Below, one piece after another: positions 52,201 to 63,400 of a DNA stretch of 64,000 nt. Position 1 is the first letter of the stretch; the number at the start of each line of letters is the position of its first letter. The stretch comes from Fratercula arctica. Lineage: Eukaryota > Chordata > Aves > Charadriiformes > Alcidae. The position numbers and the translations under genes were made by a program. The stretch covers positions 69,333,521-69,397,520 of the forward strand of contig CANTUZ010000001.1 in assembly GCA_947846985.1 (NCBI GenBank), written 5' to 3'. The notes beneath the pieces were generated by a model. That model saw only the letters and a program-made list of their open reading frames with translations. It was not told the DNA's origin and did no database searches.

Positions 52201-54186
52201 CATTCATAAAGTCCAGAATCTTCCAGTGTTGCAGGAATAAACCAAAGCAAGCCCTCTCGCTGATGGATCCTGGCGTCTCTCTCTGTGGTTACTGGTGTAG
52301 CACTACCATTTTTATACCACGTCAAATTGTAATCAGGGTGAAGCATTGGCAGTGTAATTATTGGGCAACTAATAGCTGTAGGTTCTCCAACAAGCACAAA
52401 GTAATTACAAATAACACATTCTTCTATTAAAAAAAATCAGAAAAAAAAATGATCAATGCTTTTAATCTGTGTACTTTTATGTTTTATAAGTATTAATATC
52501 CATTTCAAGTTACACAGAATTAGAAAATAAACTTTCTGTAACAATTTACCATTTAAACATCACAAGGCTACCATTTTTAATTTGTTTAGCACCTTCTGGT
52601 TGAGGATCTAAACACCACATTTTACAAAGCTTAAGCCACAACGTCCCTGTATTAAGGTAGTCAGCAACAAGCACACGTAAGTCCAATAGCCTCAGTGCAA
52701 ACCAAGGTGTAAGAAGACACATGGAATTCACCAGGCAACACAAGCTTCACAACTCACCTGTCGTGTTCTTGTATTTAAGCATGTTAGTAACTTTGCAGAA
52801 TTACCAAATTCTTAACATAGATGTTATGTATGAAAAGCACAGTGCAAACAGTGACAGTGCAGAGCTCCTCACAGTGCTCTGGCCGTTATGACTGTAGGGC
52901 CAAAAAAAAATAGGGAAAAAGAAAAATGGGGTGAGGGGGAAGGATTGTTTTTGACCTGATGCACAAGACAGTGTGGAATGAGATCAAGATCTCAACACAT
53001 CCAAGTTGTCTGTGAACCAACATGTCATAATACAAAGGAAATTTGGAGAGGCGCAGTATTAGATTATGAAGTCTCAACTATGATGTATTATTTCCTTCCT
53101 ACATTTTCAATTTCTGTCATCTTTATCCAGAAGGCCCTTTAAATTAGGAACATTATTCCTATAATGAACGTAATTAGGAATATCACATAAAAGGTGAGCA
53201 TAAACAGAATTTTTACAATTATGGCTGTGTAACAAGTTGACAAGACACAATCATGCAGCCTAGCAAACAGGTTTTTTTAAACATCAGCCAAAAAAATACA
53301 AGAGAAAGAAGGACAGATGTTGCAAGAAGTCAGTACAGTACCAGTTTAGCACAAACAGAGCAGGCCATTTGACTATAAAGCAGATTTTAAAAGCTTCCAA
53401 ACTTTTGCATACACGTGCAACACTGAATTCCTATAAACTGCAAAACATCTGACTGAACCGATTTTACAAATCTTGCTGAATGACTGTAAAAATACACAGT
53501 TAATGTATTCAATTTCAAAATAAAAAAAAAAAAACCTCTTCAGTAATCTTTGCAGTCCCACCACTTTCCTATCATCTTGTTTAAAGATTTCCAAGTAGGT
53601 CCCTACGGAGATTAAACTAATTCAGAGACATTCATATTAGACTGTTTATACCAAGAGCAGTAAGACAATCATCATTAACTTATGTAGCACTAAACTTTAC
53701 TGAAAAATTAGATCTACCATGAAAAATATTACCAATTAATTGTAAAGGAAACTAAGCCCGACTGCTTTAAGGACTAGAGCTACAGCATGTTTCTTAAATA
53801 AGGCATTCAGCAGCTAACTTTAAGTCAAGAAAGCCAATCTCCTTGGACTTTCTTAAAAAGAATTGGGGAGAGGCTAATCAAAGCCTCTGTACCCTAAATT
53901 TATGTGGCTAGCTTTAAAAATATTTATGCCCATTTGCCCATTCCATCCCCAGGGCAACTTCATTCCAAAAAGAGGCATTCAGCTTATCTTCAATATGCTG
54001 AAGGAAAAACAAACCCCAAATCCACTATTTGCTCTCAGTAACTCTTTTTCTACTAAATACACACAACTCGTCTCTTGCAGGTTTTCTTTCTTCAAATGGC
54101 AATTTCAACAACATATTTAACTTACCAGCACTGAACAGAGGTACCAGTAGAATGAGATGACCAACGAGCAAAAATGTAGATGTCAT
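36869..54186 (-). CDS. IL1R1: Interleukin-1 receptor type 1, complete gene model
   Basis: Ten coding exons on the minus strand: 54186-54126, 52423-52192, 50157-49968, 48900-48726, 47532-47473, 45133-45013, 42187-42042, 40425-40282, 39227-39069 and 37233-36869. They total 1653 nt in one frame, or 550 residues plus stop; human IL1R1 is 569. Layout: signal peptide 1-20, Ig1 about 21-98, Ig2 98-219, Ig3 220-328, membrane span about 335-354, TIR about 377-530 with box 1 YDAYVLYP, box 2 GRDDLPGE and box 3 FWKKVRYHMP. Known role: binds IL-1 alpha and beta at the cell surface, pairs with IL1RAP and signals through MYD88 and IRAK kinases to NF-kB. The stretch [17 protein letters not shown] is identical to human IL1R1, which settles identity. 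Confidence 0.95.
37294..37331 (+). repeat. Tiny CR1 3' tail
   Basis: GGGTCCCTTCCAACCTAGAC through ACTGATTCTATG is the terminal part of a plus-strand CR1, about 38 bp. It lies about 60 bases upstream (gene sense) of the IL1R1 last-exon acceptor. Confidence 0.75.
38719..39012 (-). repeat. CR1 LINE fragment in the IL1R1 TIR intron
   Basis: About 294 bp of CR1 3' end, low coordinate AGAATCATAGAATGG, truncated after GAGTCCCTCC. Same sense as IL1R1. Confidence 0.92.
39069..39227 (-). CDS. IL1R1: IL1R1 TIR exon, N-terminal half
   Basis: 159 nt, phase 1 to phase 1. Encodes DGKIYDAYVLYPKN (box 1), ALKILPEVLERQCGYNLFIF and GRDDLPGE (box 2, BB-loop region needed for adaptor contact in this family). 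A CR1 fragment begins about 55 bases past the donor. Confidence 0.95.
40282..40425 (-). CDS. IL1R1: IL1R1 transmembrane exon
   Basis: 144 nt, phase 1 to phase 1. Encodes a single hydrophobic span, YLIGGGVSLVFLVFFTLFIY, then KIFKIDIVLWYRDSC on the cytoplasmic side. Same length as the IL1RL2 membrane exon. Confidence 0.95.
42042..42187 (-). CDS. IL1R1: IL1R1 Ig3 last exon
   Basis: 146 nt, phase 2 to phase 1, acceptor AATGATAG. Encodes KFNISKVKVKDY (sequon NIS) and FFCHFVYGTQQFTAYIKL, the closing strands of Ig3. Confidence 0.92.
42463..43178 (+). repeat. CR1 LINE, plus strand, 3' end complete
   Basis: Starts GCTGATACACCAGAGGGTCA and ends AGAGGTCCCTTCCAACCTAA then CGATTCTGTGAATG. Internal deletions have removed part of the coding sequence. 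Antisense to IL1R1, in the intron between Ig3 exons. Confidence 0.9.
43180..45012. other. IL1R1 intron, rest, no feature recognised
   Basis: Apart from the hairpin at 43507, AT-rich sequence without a recognised exon or repeat family. The segment 43235-43500 has a different, more balanced composition and may be an unclassified insertion. Confidence 0.4.
43507..43548. repeat. Perfect hairpin with outer stem
   Basis: GGTACCTAC-GAA-GTAGGTACC forms a 9-bp perfect stem with a 3-base loop (43514-43534). An outer 6-bp stem, GTAGGA and TCCTAC, flanks it. It lies just after a G/C-rich stretch in the IL1R1 intron. Confidence 0.7.
45013..45133 (-). CDS. IL1R1: IL1R1 Ig3 middle exon
   Basis: 121 nt, phase 1 to phase 2. 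Encodes GSHVVMECNISSGING and PFWQVNDEDVDSFDS, with the first Ig3 Cys and the core Trp. Ends at GA|GTAAGT, the same donor as the IL1RL2 homologue. Confidence 0.92.
46698..46922 (-). repeat. CR1 3' fragment, older subfamily
   Basis: ATAGAATCACAGAATAATTG then GGCTGGAAGGGACTTTAGGA and GGGCAGCCTGCTGCACTGCC. More diverged from the other CR1 copies here. In the IL1R1 intron between the linker and Ig3 middle exons. Confidence 0.85.
47473..47532 (-). CDS. IL1R1: IL1R1 Ig2-Ig3 linker exon
   Basis: 60 nt, phase 1 to phase 1. Encodes EGPRRPEFIYPKNNTIEVEL; NNT is a sequon. Matches the small linker exon of IL1RL2. Confidence 0.92.
48726..48900 (-). CDS. IL1R1: IL1R1 Ig2 second-half exon
   Basis: 175 nt, phase 0 to phase 1. 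Encodes ECKPGFLEDKRLVLAEGEN, NVTVQDRGNYTCHMVYTYMG and the KKYNVSRTVSLEV strand. The DRGNYTC motif gives the second Cys of Ig2. Confidence 0.94.
49968..50157 (-). CDS. IL1R1: IL1R1 Ig2 first-half exon
   Basis: 190 nt, phase 2 to phase 0. Encodes RRLNHSNQKTIKLTV, GLCFNGKM and IICPDLDVFKDEDNNQPKV, then HWYK at the donor. The Cys residues pair with those of the next exon in this family. Confidence 0.93.
52192..52423 (-). CDS. IL1R1: IL1R1 Ig1 exon
   Basis: 232 nt, phase 1 to phase 2, acceptor TTTTTTTTAATAG. Encodes EECVICNYFVLVGEPTAISC, YNLTWYKNGSATPV, ARIHQREGLLWFIP and LEDSGLYECHVR. Two sequons (NLT, NGS). Confidence 0.94.
52424..54125. other. IL1R1 intron after the signal-peptide exon, no feature recognised
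   Basis: AT-rich intron with short open frames and A-runs. No exon or repeat family is recognised. Confidence 0.45.
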
Positions 54187-54192
54187 CTTTTG
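54126..54192 (-). CDS. IL1R1: IL1R1 signal-peptide exon
   Basis: Acceptor TTCTTTACAG, six bases of 5'UTR, then ATG at 54186-54184. Encodes MTSTFLLVGHLILLVPLFSA, a clear signal peptide, and a split Gly/Glu codon at G|GTAAGT. The upstream AUG in a longer overlapping frame was not used because it lies before the acceptor. Confidence 0.9.
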
Positions 54193-57100
54193 CTGTAAAG
54201 AAGAATTTTTTTCCATTAGTGTGGTAAGAGTGTTCAAGCTGCACTGTCCTCTGCACTCTGCATTACTCCTTCAAAAAGTCAGGAGAAGCATTAGTCATCT
54301 TGGGGAGGGGAAAAAGGGTTTGGTAACTTAACCTCAGCCTTTGAAGATTTCAACTACAGTAACTGTTGGTCTGCACAGAACGCTGCTCAGTTTTCAGCTT
54401 TCTACTGGAATTTTTCCAAATTTCTACTGGAATAACTATTGCATAAAGTGTAATTTTCTTTTGCCAGCATAGTTAAGCCCAAAAAAACCAAAACCCCAAC
54501 CCTCTAGCACAGACAAGTTATTCTAGAATACAGCGATTTAAGCTATACTGTATAATTTAGAAACCAAGCTTGATTAAGCTACTCCTCTTTCCACATGAAT
54601 GTGAGAGACACAATCACAGAGATGTTTCGTTCTTTGAACTGTTCTTATACAGTTGAGGCAACGTTGCTTTTAAGAGCAGATGAACTCGTAGTTCTTTGTG
54701 GGAGGACAAGCACACTGTAACTCCAGTGTGATCGGCACTTCAATTGGCATCTGAAGTCAAACGTGTGGAAACCGCAGCTAATATGAATTGCTGTGGTCAG
54801 ACACAAAACAAAGTTTTCAAGAGTTGTAGTTTCACTTCACACCTCAGGTCTTCTTCGCAGCTTTCTCTAACAAAGACATGACTGAACAGACACCCACTGC
54901 CCTCACGGCCCGCAAGTGGCTTCAATGAAGCCTCTAAATCTTAACCAAGTTGTGCCCCCCTCTCAGATGTACCTGCTTTTTCTTGGCAAGATGTCATCAG
55001 AGCACTTCCCATGCCTTCTACTGTCAGACAGCTGTCAAACACTTAACCCCTTTCCCTTCCGACAGCTCCGTGTAGGTTAAGGTCAGCATTTAGCTGTCTT
55101 GCCTTTCCTCAGTTCCTGATTATTTTGCATGCTGCTCCCTTTCACTCTAAAGCAACCTGGTTTCCCACATAGCTGTCCATTGCAAAACATTCATCGCACA
55201 GGTCCTAGTTAATATTTGCCTTCTACCCAGCTAGAAATGCCTGGAAGAATAGATGGTATTCCCTGAAAAAACACACACGGCCATGACTTACTTTTATATC
55301 CAATGTAGTTCACTTTAGTGACAAGTAAGCCACACCAGCTCCTTCTTTTCAAGCATTTCATACGCAGAAGTGTTGGGGTAGTAGGGAGGGACACACAGAG
55401 TAGAGTTCAACACTTTAATATAACAGCCTCCAAGTATGTACTTCTTTTGGTCAACTTATCTGACAAAGCACTCATACCATAGTCTTTATTTAGTTGCCTT
55501 GTATGTGGTTTTACTGTGACTTGCCAATGAGCTGATCATCATTCTTGGAGTTTCAGTTTACCTGTAAATTGTGGAAAAGGGAGTGGAGAAGGGGAAAAAA
55601 GCATCAAAATATAACATATGGGCAGCAGCATACAAGACCAAATTTTCTACAGACATCATAAATGTAAAAGCAAGAGCATCCCTCTGCCTACACTAGAGAG
55701 ATGACTTAAAAGAAAACAGCAACAACAAAATTTGCAGTAAAGATTGACGAAGAATTTTACCAAAGACCTTCAGAAAAATGAAGTTTTTGCCCAAAACAAG
55801 ATAACATTACACAGGTGCCAAGCAAGCAACAAAACCAGACGTAAGGAGCCACTTTGTAAGACAGATTTAACCAGTAAAGGAAACAAAGAATACTGAAATT
55901 AGGGCAAGATAAGAATAACTAATCAATCCAACAGGTTAAGCTTTACATTTTGCCCCCATTACTGGTCTCCAGTACCAAGGGTGGATGTCTTCCTAATATT
56001 GCAGGCTAAAGCTCAACTTTTTTAAAGTTCTAGTCTTTCAAAATTCACACACACACCCCCTTCAAATATTGCAGTGGTAAATCTTAACAACTCTGGAAAG
56101 AAGGGAAGAAGCCTCTAGCTTTTGTAGTTGCAATAGCTTGCAGTATATGGAGCATTTCTCTTCTGGTCAGTACAGTTTCAAGTGACAACACAAGGTTTTT
56201 ACACTTTTCTTGAACAGAATATACAAAGAAACACTACCTGAAATCCACAAATGTGAAACAGCAAACTTTGTTTAAAAAACAGATGTCTGTTCACATATCT
56301 AACAACTTCAGCCTTGTAGTGCCTTCTATCCGACTCTCAGCAATACGAAATGCCCCTGTGATACAGAAGCTCAAAAATCTCACTTACGCAGAAAGAACGG
56401 CAATTTCACTGACGACGCTGCCTACATACATAGTTTGGAAAACCGTTTCAGCTCAAAGATTGCTGGGCTCAAAGGAAAAATGTATGTGAAGTCTTTTAAG
56501 AAATAAGGGGGGGGACAACAACAACAACAACCAAACAAACAAAACCCCCCACCAACAACCAATCATGTTTGTGATTTATTTGAGCTACTAAAAAAAAACC
56601 CCAAAGGTTTGATTTCCAAGTTACTTTCCTAATATTTATCTTCCCATAGTTAAATGACAACTTACTCTTGCTCCGTCAAATTTCTAAAATTACCATCTTG
56701 AAAACCAAAATAGAAAACATGTGGACGTAATTTAAGATACTGACATTTTGTTCTTCGCAGGATGTCTATTTTCACAGAACTTGCCTTTTTACTTGCCTTA
56801 GGCACACTGCCAACTTTAAATGCCATAAGAACAAGTTTAGAGACATAATGGGTCCCGAAGTCTGCATGCTTGCTGCGGAATTAGCAAACTTGTCCTTCAG
56901 GAAGCTGTGCAAAACATATAACTGTATCTTTGTCTTCCAAATTTTGTGTCTCCAATTTTTAAAAGATTTTACTTGTAAATAATTTATAAACCCGTAGACA
57001 TGAGAGTTCCTTGCAAAGGCCAACACAATGAAAAAATGCTCAAGACAGTAGCAGAGAAAGCATCTAAGCCCTTCAACTGCGTATCAGCACGTCGCTGTTA

Positions 57101-59150
57101 ATTTAAGTGGCTTTCAATATTGATCACTCTCTATGGGTACTCATTACAGCAAGGGTGACCAACAGGTCCTCAGCCTTTGACTCAACCAAGACAAAATTCA
57201 ACCCACCACAACAATTCATACACCTCATACCTTGTTCCTTGTTGTGCTTGCTGCTGTCAACAGGAATAAGCTGTTAAGCTGCCTATCAGGGTTAAACCGC
57301 AACAGTAAAGCAAGACAAAATTTCTAACAGACTGTACCTTGTTTCCAGTCTCCCACTTTCCTGAGGTCCCAGCTTTCCTGTCTAACATGCTCAAAAATGC
57401 AGCTGATCATTTTATGGGGGCATGCTTGAACACTGAGTCACACAAAATGATGCACAAGCACCCTCTAGAAGTGGATTTGGATATTCGTTGTGGTATTCTG
57501 ACATTGAAGTGATGACCACAAACCTTAGTCCTTAAATGCCTCCATTCCAGACAATCCTGCAAGTTGCAGGACTACAGAAAAGTCATACCTTTAAGGCAAA
57601 CCCACCATCCAAGACATCCCACTGAAGCTACATCAAAATGAACTCACGGAAATCAAAGAAGAACATTCACAAAGAAGCCTGCCAAAGATAGTTAAATCTT
57701 TAGAAGCTAAATTCCAGTTCAACTTTGAGACAAAGTATTAATTGCTCAAAGTCTGCATCTGAACAAAGTGTTTGTTACAGGTACTGCCTCAACTTTCACG
57801 AAAGCACAGGATGAGAAAAAAAAAAAACAAAACCAAACCAAACAAACCACACACACACAAAAAGAGATGGATACCTGTAGCTGTACATAACTGGCCACCA
57901 CCGGTTGATTCTAGTACAGTGAAGAGCTACCTATCCACCCACCCACTTCCCCCACACGTCAAACCAGGGGCAATGAGAGCATCCAAATAACCTTGAAAGG
58001 AGCGATCTTATCAGTATTCAAAGCAGTTGAAAACAGTACCTCCTTTCTGCATCAAGTGGAAGGAGGTCATTTCGCAGTCAGCGCTTTGAAAACTTTTCTA
58101 TGTCATTTCAACTCCAGATACCTGTCAATATAAAGTAATGTGGACTTTAATGTGGAATAGTTCGTAAGTCCAAAGTAAGTTATTACTTTTCCACTAACAT
58201 TTTCAAGTACAGTTAAGAGACATTTCAAAGGACCAGAAGGGCTCATGCAGATAAAAATGTATGTATCAAAAATACAGTGACGCAAAGTATTAAAAAATTA
58301 ATATATTACTCTCAGGGAGGAAATCAGTACTATTTTTTACCAAAAAAATAGTAATGGGTATTTCTCATTTAAGGATTAATTTAAAATACCTGAACTAAGG
58401 ATTTTGCATTACAAAACAATTTTTGTGCAAGAGCTTTTTTGCCAGTTTCTCAGTTTTTACAGCACTCCCAGTTTCACAATCTATACAAAAGGTGAGCACA
58501 CTCAATTTAGCAACTCCAACCTGTCTTTTGAGAATCCAAGCTCACACAAATGGCCCGAGCCAAAACCCGCACGCGGCTGCCGAGCTTACGAAGAAGAAAA
58601 GCAAAACACATCCAGCATTTCGCTCCAGTCCCTGATGAAAACTCTCCGAACTTAAGGGCTGATGCTGGAAATAAACTGGAACTTTGATTCAGCTCAGTAG
58701 TTTTCACTGGAGAGCTCGTTCACGCCAAGCTGTGGCTCCACAGGTTGTGACCAGGACAGGCCCGGGACTGTCACAGCAGCTCCTCGCTAGGTTTGATGCT
58801 GGTACTTCTTGCAGTCGCCTCTTTCACCCAAAGCCTTGCTCTTGTTGTCATACGAACAGTTTAAAAAAAAAAAGTAAGAGCCCCTGTTTGATCGCAGTTA
58901 TGCAATAAACAGCTTCTGTAGTGTTGTACCGGGTCAAGAAGATTTTACGCCAAGCTTTATCCTGCTTCCTGTTACAAGTACTTTAAAAAATGCGGTGGCC
59001 TTCAGCACTCGTCTACAAGTCTTCGTTTTCCTCCCGTACTGCCTACCTGGGTCTGTATAACGCGACACACAGCGAGGAAGCAGATACAAATGCAAAATAA
59101 ATAATAATAATAATAATAATTAAAAAAAAAATTACTTCCAAGGCAGCTAT
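54193..59150. other. Probable IL1R1 5'UTR intron
   Basis: Five kilobases between the coding start exon and the CpG island. No CR1 is present. A/C-rich low-complexity stretches occur at about 56505-56560 and 57813-57862. Candidate untranslated exons cannot be separated from chance splice sites by eye. Confidence 0.45.
59097..59131 (+). repeat. (AAT)n microsatellite
   Basis: AATAATAATAATAATAATAATT followed by an A run, at the upstream-AT edge of the CpG island. Confidence 0.85.
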
Positions 59151-59960
59151 TCGGTGCCAGAAAAGCTGGAAAACCAGCAGCCAGGCGCAGAGGGAGGGGG
59201 ACTGTACAAACACACCCCGCACCGAAACAAACGGCCTCAGAACACGCCTGAAATTAATAGAAACCGCCGGTTTTGTGGGGGGGGGGGGGGGGGGGGGGGG
59301 TTTGGAAGCCATCAGCACTGCAGTCTACCTGCCGCGGAGCTGACGGGCCGGGCCGGGGCGGGGGGGGGGGGGAGTGTCCCTGGGGGACCTGCTCGTCACC
59401 GCCCGCTCCCCCACGCCGCCAAACGGAGACAGGCGGGGAAGGACAAGCCCCGCCGCCCCCCGGACACCCCCCTGCCCTCCCCGCCACGCCGGCGGCGCTG
59501 GAAGCCCAGCCGAGCCCCGGCAGGGAGGGAGGGAGGGAGGGAGGCGGCTGCGACCACAGCCGCCCCCGCGCCGCCCTTCCTCACCTCCGCCCGCCGCCCT
59601 TCCTCACCTCCGTCCGCTCCCTGAGCCGCGCCGGCCGCCCCGGCCCGCGCCACACAGCCGCCGGGCGGGCAGCGAGACCCCGCCTCACCCGGCGGGCCCG
59701 CGGCCGCAGACGGCGCATCGCCCCTCCCAGCGGCCGCCTCCGGTACCGCTCGGGGGCCGGCCCACGGCCCGCTGGCGGCCGGTGGGAGTCCGGCCGGCTG
59801 CTGTGGTGGGGGTTGGAGGGCTCGGTGGGCTCTCCACAACCGTGCAGCCCCCACCGGCCCCCGAGGGCGTGCGAGCGCCTGGGGCAGGCAGGTTTGTCCC
59901 TCATGGCGGCCTCCTGTGTGACCTCCTTTGGGGCATCTCCCCGAAGTTTGAGGTGTCTTT
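59150..59960 (-). promoter_or_regulatory. CpG island, likely IL1R1 promoter and untranslated first exon
   Basis: G+C-rich, CpG-rich block preceding IL1R1 on the minus strand. It contains a G24 tract (59277-59300), a G13 tract (59360-59372) and GGGA repeats (59520-59544). Two minus-strand donor sites, CGGAG|GTGAGG, are found at 59608/59607 and 59585/59584, in a 23-bp direct duplication, and could end the first exon. Long open frames on both strands here are a by-product of high G+C. Confidence 0.6.
59277..59300 (+). repeat. G24 homopolymer
   Basis: Uninterrupted run of 24 G on the plus strand, followed by TTTGG. A second run of 13 G is at 59360-59372. Such tracts can form quadruplexes and are prone to length error in assembly. 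Confidence 0.9.
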
Positions 59961-60214
59961 CCTGGCATCGACCCACTTCTTTTAGCTGCCACGCCTGGGC
60001 TCAGTTCCCCTTCAGGCTGCCATCCCAGGGTGGCCAAAGTGGCTTTGGCACTGTTTGGACACCCATTTTCCCTCAGGCTGCCCTCAGGGCTCATGGCAAG
60101 CCCCAACCGGACTGATTTTGGAAAGGGCGAGAGCCTGTGGCCAGCTCGGCGTGCCAGCTAACGCCCTTTTGGCAGCCTGGTGGGAGCAGAGACCTTTCAC
60201 ATCTTCAAGTAACC

Positions 60215-60441
60215 AGATCACGGAATCACCGAATGGTAGGGGTTGCAAGGGATCTCTGAAGATCATCTAGTCCAACCCCCCTGCCAGAGCAGGGTCACCC
60301 AGAGCAGGTTGCACAGGAACACGTCCAGGTGGGTTTTGAATGTCTCCAGAGACGGAGACCACCACCTCTCTGGGCAGCCTGTGCCAGTGCTCTGCCACTC
60401 TCAAAGTAAAGATGTCCCTCGTCATGTGGAGATGGAACTCT
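60215..60441 (-). repeat. CR1 3' fragment upstream of the IL1R1 CpG island
   Basis: ATCACGGAATCACCGAATGG, then CATCTAGTCCAACCCCCCTG, and GGGCAGCCTGTGCCAGTGC. Truncated after TGGAGATGGAACTC. Confidence 0.9.
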
Positions 60442-63400
60442 CATGGGAGATCCCACCCATTGCACCACCATGCATCCAGGACATGCTAGACGTAATCGTG
60501 CCTGCCCTGGGGACCAGTGTAGCTCAGGTGAAACCAGTCCTTGCCGAATCCGGCACCCCACTCATGAAGTGAGTGCAGGGACTCTTGCTTCTGCCTGGTA
60601 CTTACCAGAACAGACAGGTGGGTGCCTGGTGCCACCATTCCTATATTCCATCACCCGAAGTTGCTCAACCTCTCTATTTGGAGCAGAGCTTTGTTTGCTT
60701 TCCATCATGTAAGTGTTAACTTTTTGTCTGGTTTGGTCAGCTGTCCTTTCCGCTGTGCCAAGATATCACTTTTTCGGTTCAAACAATAGTTTCTTCCTCC
60801 AGGGTTTGCGTAGTAACTCTATATAGTTCTCATTCTTCACTTTGATGGTGAAATTAAACATATTCAAACACAGAAATGCAAATTTCTCCAGACAGGGAGA
60901 AGTTTCTCTGGAATTGTTGCCTTACCCATAGTTCTCAATTCAGTGCCTTGTCCTCCTTGAGTTTGCCTTCAGCTCCTTGATTTTGGTTCCTGTAGGCTTA
61001 CTTTTAGTCCCTCCTCAGAGACATGACTGTAGGGTACTCAGAGGTATTGCTTATCCCCACCTCTGCTTTTATTCAAGGTCCACATGCATTAACTTTATTT
61101 ACATTCTACTTAAAGTAAACACACATTTTAATATGAATTATAAAAATGTAATGTAAGAAGCAGCTTCTTCTTGAGGTTTGAACAATTTCCAAACCAACGT
61201 TAAGGGATTGTCAACTTGGTTAAGAGTTTGGAAAAATGTGGGAAGGCATGTTTTAGCTTATTAAATGGTAGAGGAGATCCTCTGTTCCAGACTCACAGAA
61301 CCATTACTCTTTCCCAAGGCGAAAGCTCAGCCTTTTTTGGGTTAGAATGGCTGCTTTGCTTCCCTCTTGGTTTCATTATCACTAATTAGAGGAAAAAAGG
61401 GATTCTCATACTGGCCTTCTTCCATGTTGACAGTATCAGGATGAAAAGCTAGCTTGAGCCACAAAGCTCTTGGAGAGGAAAGCTGTGAAATGTTTACCAG
61501 CTTATCCGATGATACAAAGGGGGAGAAAACCTGTTATGAGCTGGAGGGGTAAATTTCTATTCCTGTTGCTGTGTGTGATTATAAGCTTTTGCAAGCTCTC
61601 ATGCCTGTTTTAGCTGTGCCAAATGCTTTTCTCTGCTTTTGCCTTCACTGTTTTTGAGTCAAGGGTGGTGTTAAGGTGACTGGCTAAATTGGGGGAACTT
61701 CGTAGTCCATAGCAATCTTAAGAACAAAGATATTAGAGTGCTCCAAGTGTTTATCTGCCCAATGCTTTTTTCCACAATATCCAAAGGATAACAGCAATGC
61801 TTCCAATTAAGCTGCACGAAGTTTGAAAGTTGGTGACACAGGAGGGGTTCCGAGTTGGTAAGTGTTGAAGATAAAATGGTCATTTGTAGAATCTGGCACA
61901 CGTCACTATTTCCATAATTCTGATATCTCGTATCTATCGTGACCATACTTTTAAAGTAAAAATCCAAAGTACTCTCTGGCACTGATTTTAGAGAAACTAA
62001 TCACTCCAAACCAAAAGTACACTTCCAAAAGAACGTACGCAAGCATCAGCACTGCCAGATTGTGATTCAGGAGCAAAGTATGCATTTTTCTCAGAGCAGA
62101 GGATGTCTCCTAGAGTTTCCTAAGTGTTGTGAATGAATTGATCATAAAGCATCTAGTAAGACTCCAGTTAGAGAGGAGTAATTTTGCAAATTTCTGTTCT
62201 TGTTCCACCGTAGAGCTGTTTTCCCAAGTGAGTTTTACAACCCAAACTGTTACCTCACTCACACAGTCAACTGTGTGAGCGTACCTAGGCGCCAAGTTCA
62301 CACGTAATTGGGAAAAGCCTGACATTGCTTCCAACTGCAGGCCTCTGAGGCGTGTTTCAGGGCTCAAACCTCTGGGCTGATGCCAGGCTGCTGCTAGCAA
62401 GACTGCGTTGTTCAGAAATCAGTCAGAACAAAGAAGCCAGACAGAGGTTTGTGTCCTTCAGTATCCTGGAGTAACTGGCCAGGGTGAACTTCAGAGCAAC
62501 TCAGTAAGTCTTCAAAGGCAGTCTGTCAATTCCGCTGAAGTTCTCCACAGGGCTCTTTCAACTTGTAGTTTAATGTAGGTTAATGTGGAAAGCAAGCAAG
62601 AAACACAAATTTATGCCAGAGATCCTTTTTATACTGAGTTAAATCTTGCTACAGTTTGCTGCAGCACCAAAAGCTATAGAACTTTGAGAACAAACCAGTT
62701 CTGAGTCTCCTACAGTCTGTTTTAGCACAACAGAGTTTGTGCCCACCAAGATCCTCATTCCAGAAAACCTTAAATGCAGGGGTGGTTGATTTTCTGGTCA
62801 GCCAAGTCCAAAGTCTAAATCAAAACTGAGTAGCTACATATCCAACTAGATCCTTCCCCTTAATGACCTCCGGTAAAAACCTCGCTCTTCTTGGAGAGGA
62901 TGAGGTAGCAACTGAGACACAAAGACACAGACATAGCATTGCATTCGTAATGGTGCTTTTAGTGTTACTCCTTCAAAGGCACATCAGACTTATTTTGTAC
63001 ACGTGGCAGTAACCTTAAACATGTTTACATGTATTGAGGCTTGTTCAGTCACACTGTCCAGGATTTCCACACAAAGCAAAGGGAGTTTCTGTTTGATCAG
63101 GTATATCCATCTGCACTTAAAGCAAATTTATGCTGGATAAAGGAACTGATCTCAAATTGACATTTTAAGGAAGTGAAAAACCAGAACATACCAGTTACCT
63201 CAAAAGACAGGTTTCACAATTGCAATCTCATTTAAAATAAAAATAGGTGTTTAATTTTTCTTTTTAAAAAAACTAGAGGATCTGTCATCAGTTCTACATG
63301 TTTCCACGTGCAACTGCAGCTTAAGTGGAGGAGGTCCCTGCAGTTATGTGACTGCCACTGCAACACTTAACCAGGAATGCATGCTAGGCATGCCTTTCTC

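Noticed and set aside
59273..60115. Long open frame of 280 codons on the plus strand, and a 236-codon frame on the minus strand, in the right-hand CpG island
   Set aside because: Low-complexity Pro/Gly/Arg/Ala translations on both strands follow from high G+C. No domain, and they overlap the likely IL1R1 first exon.
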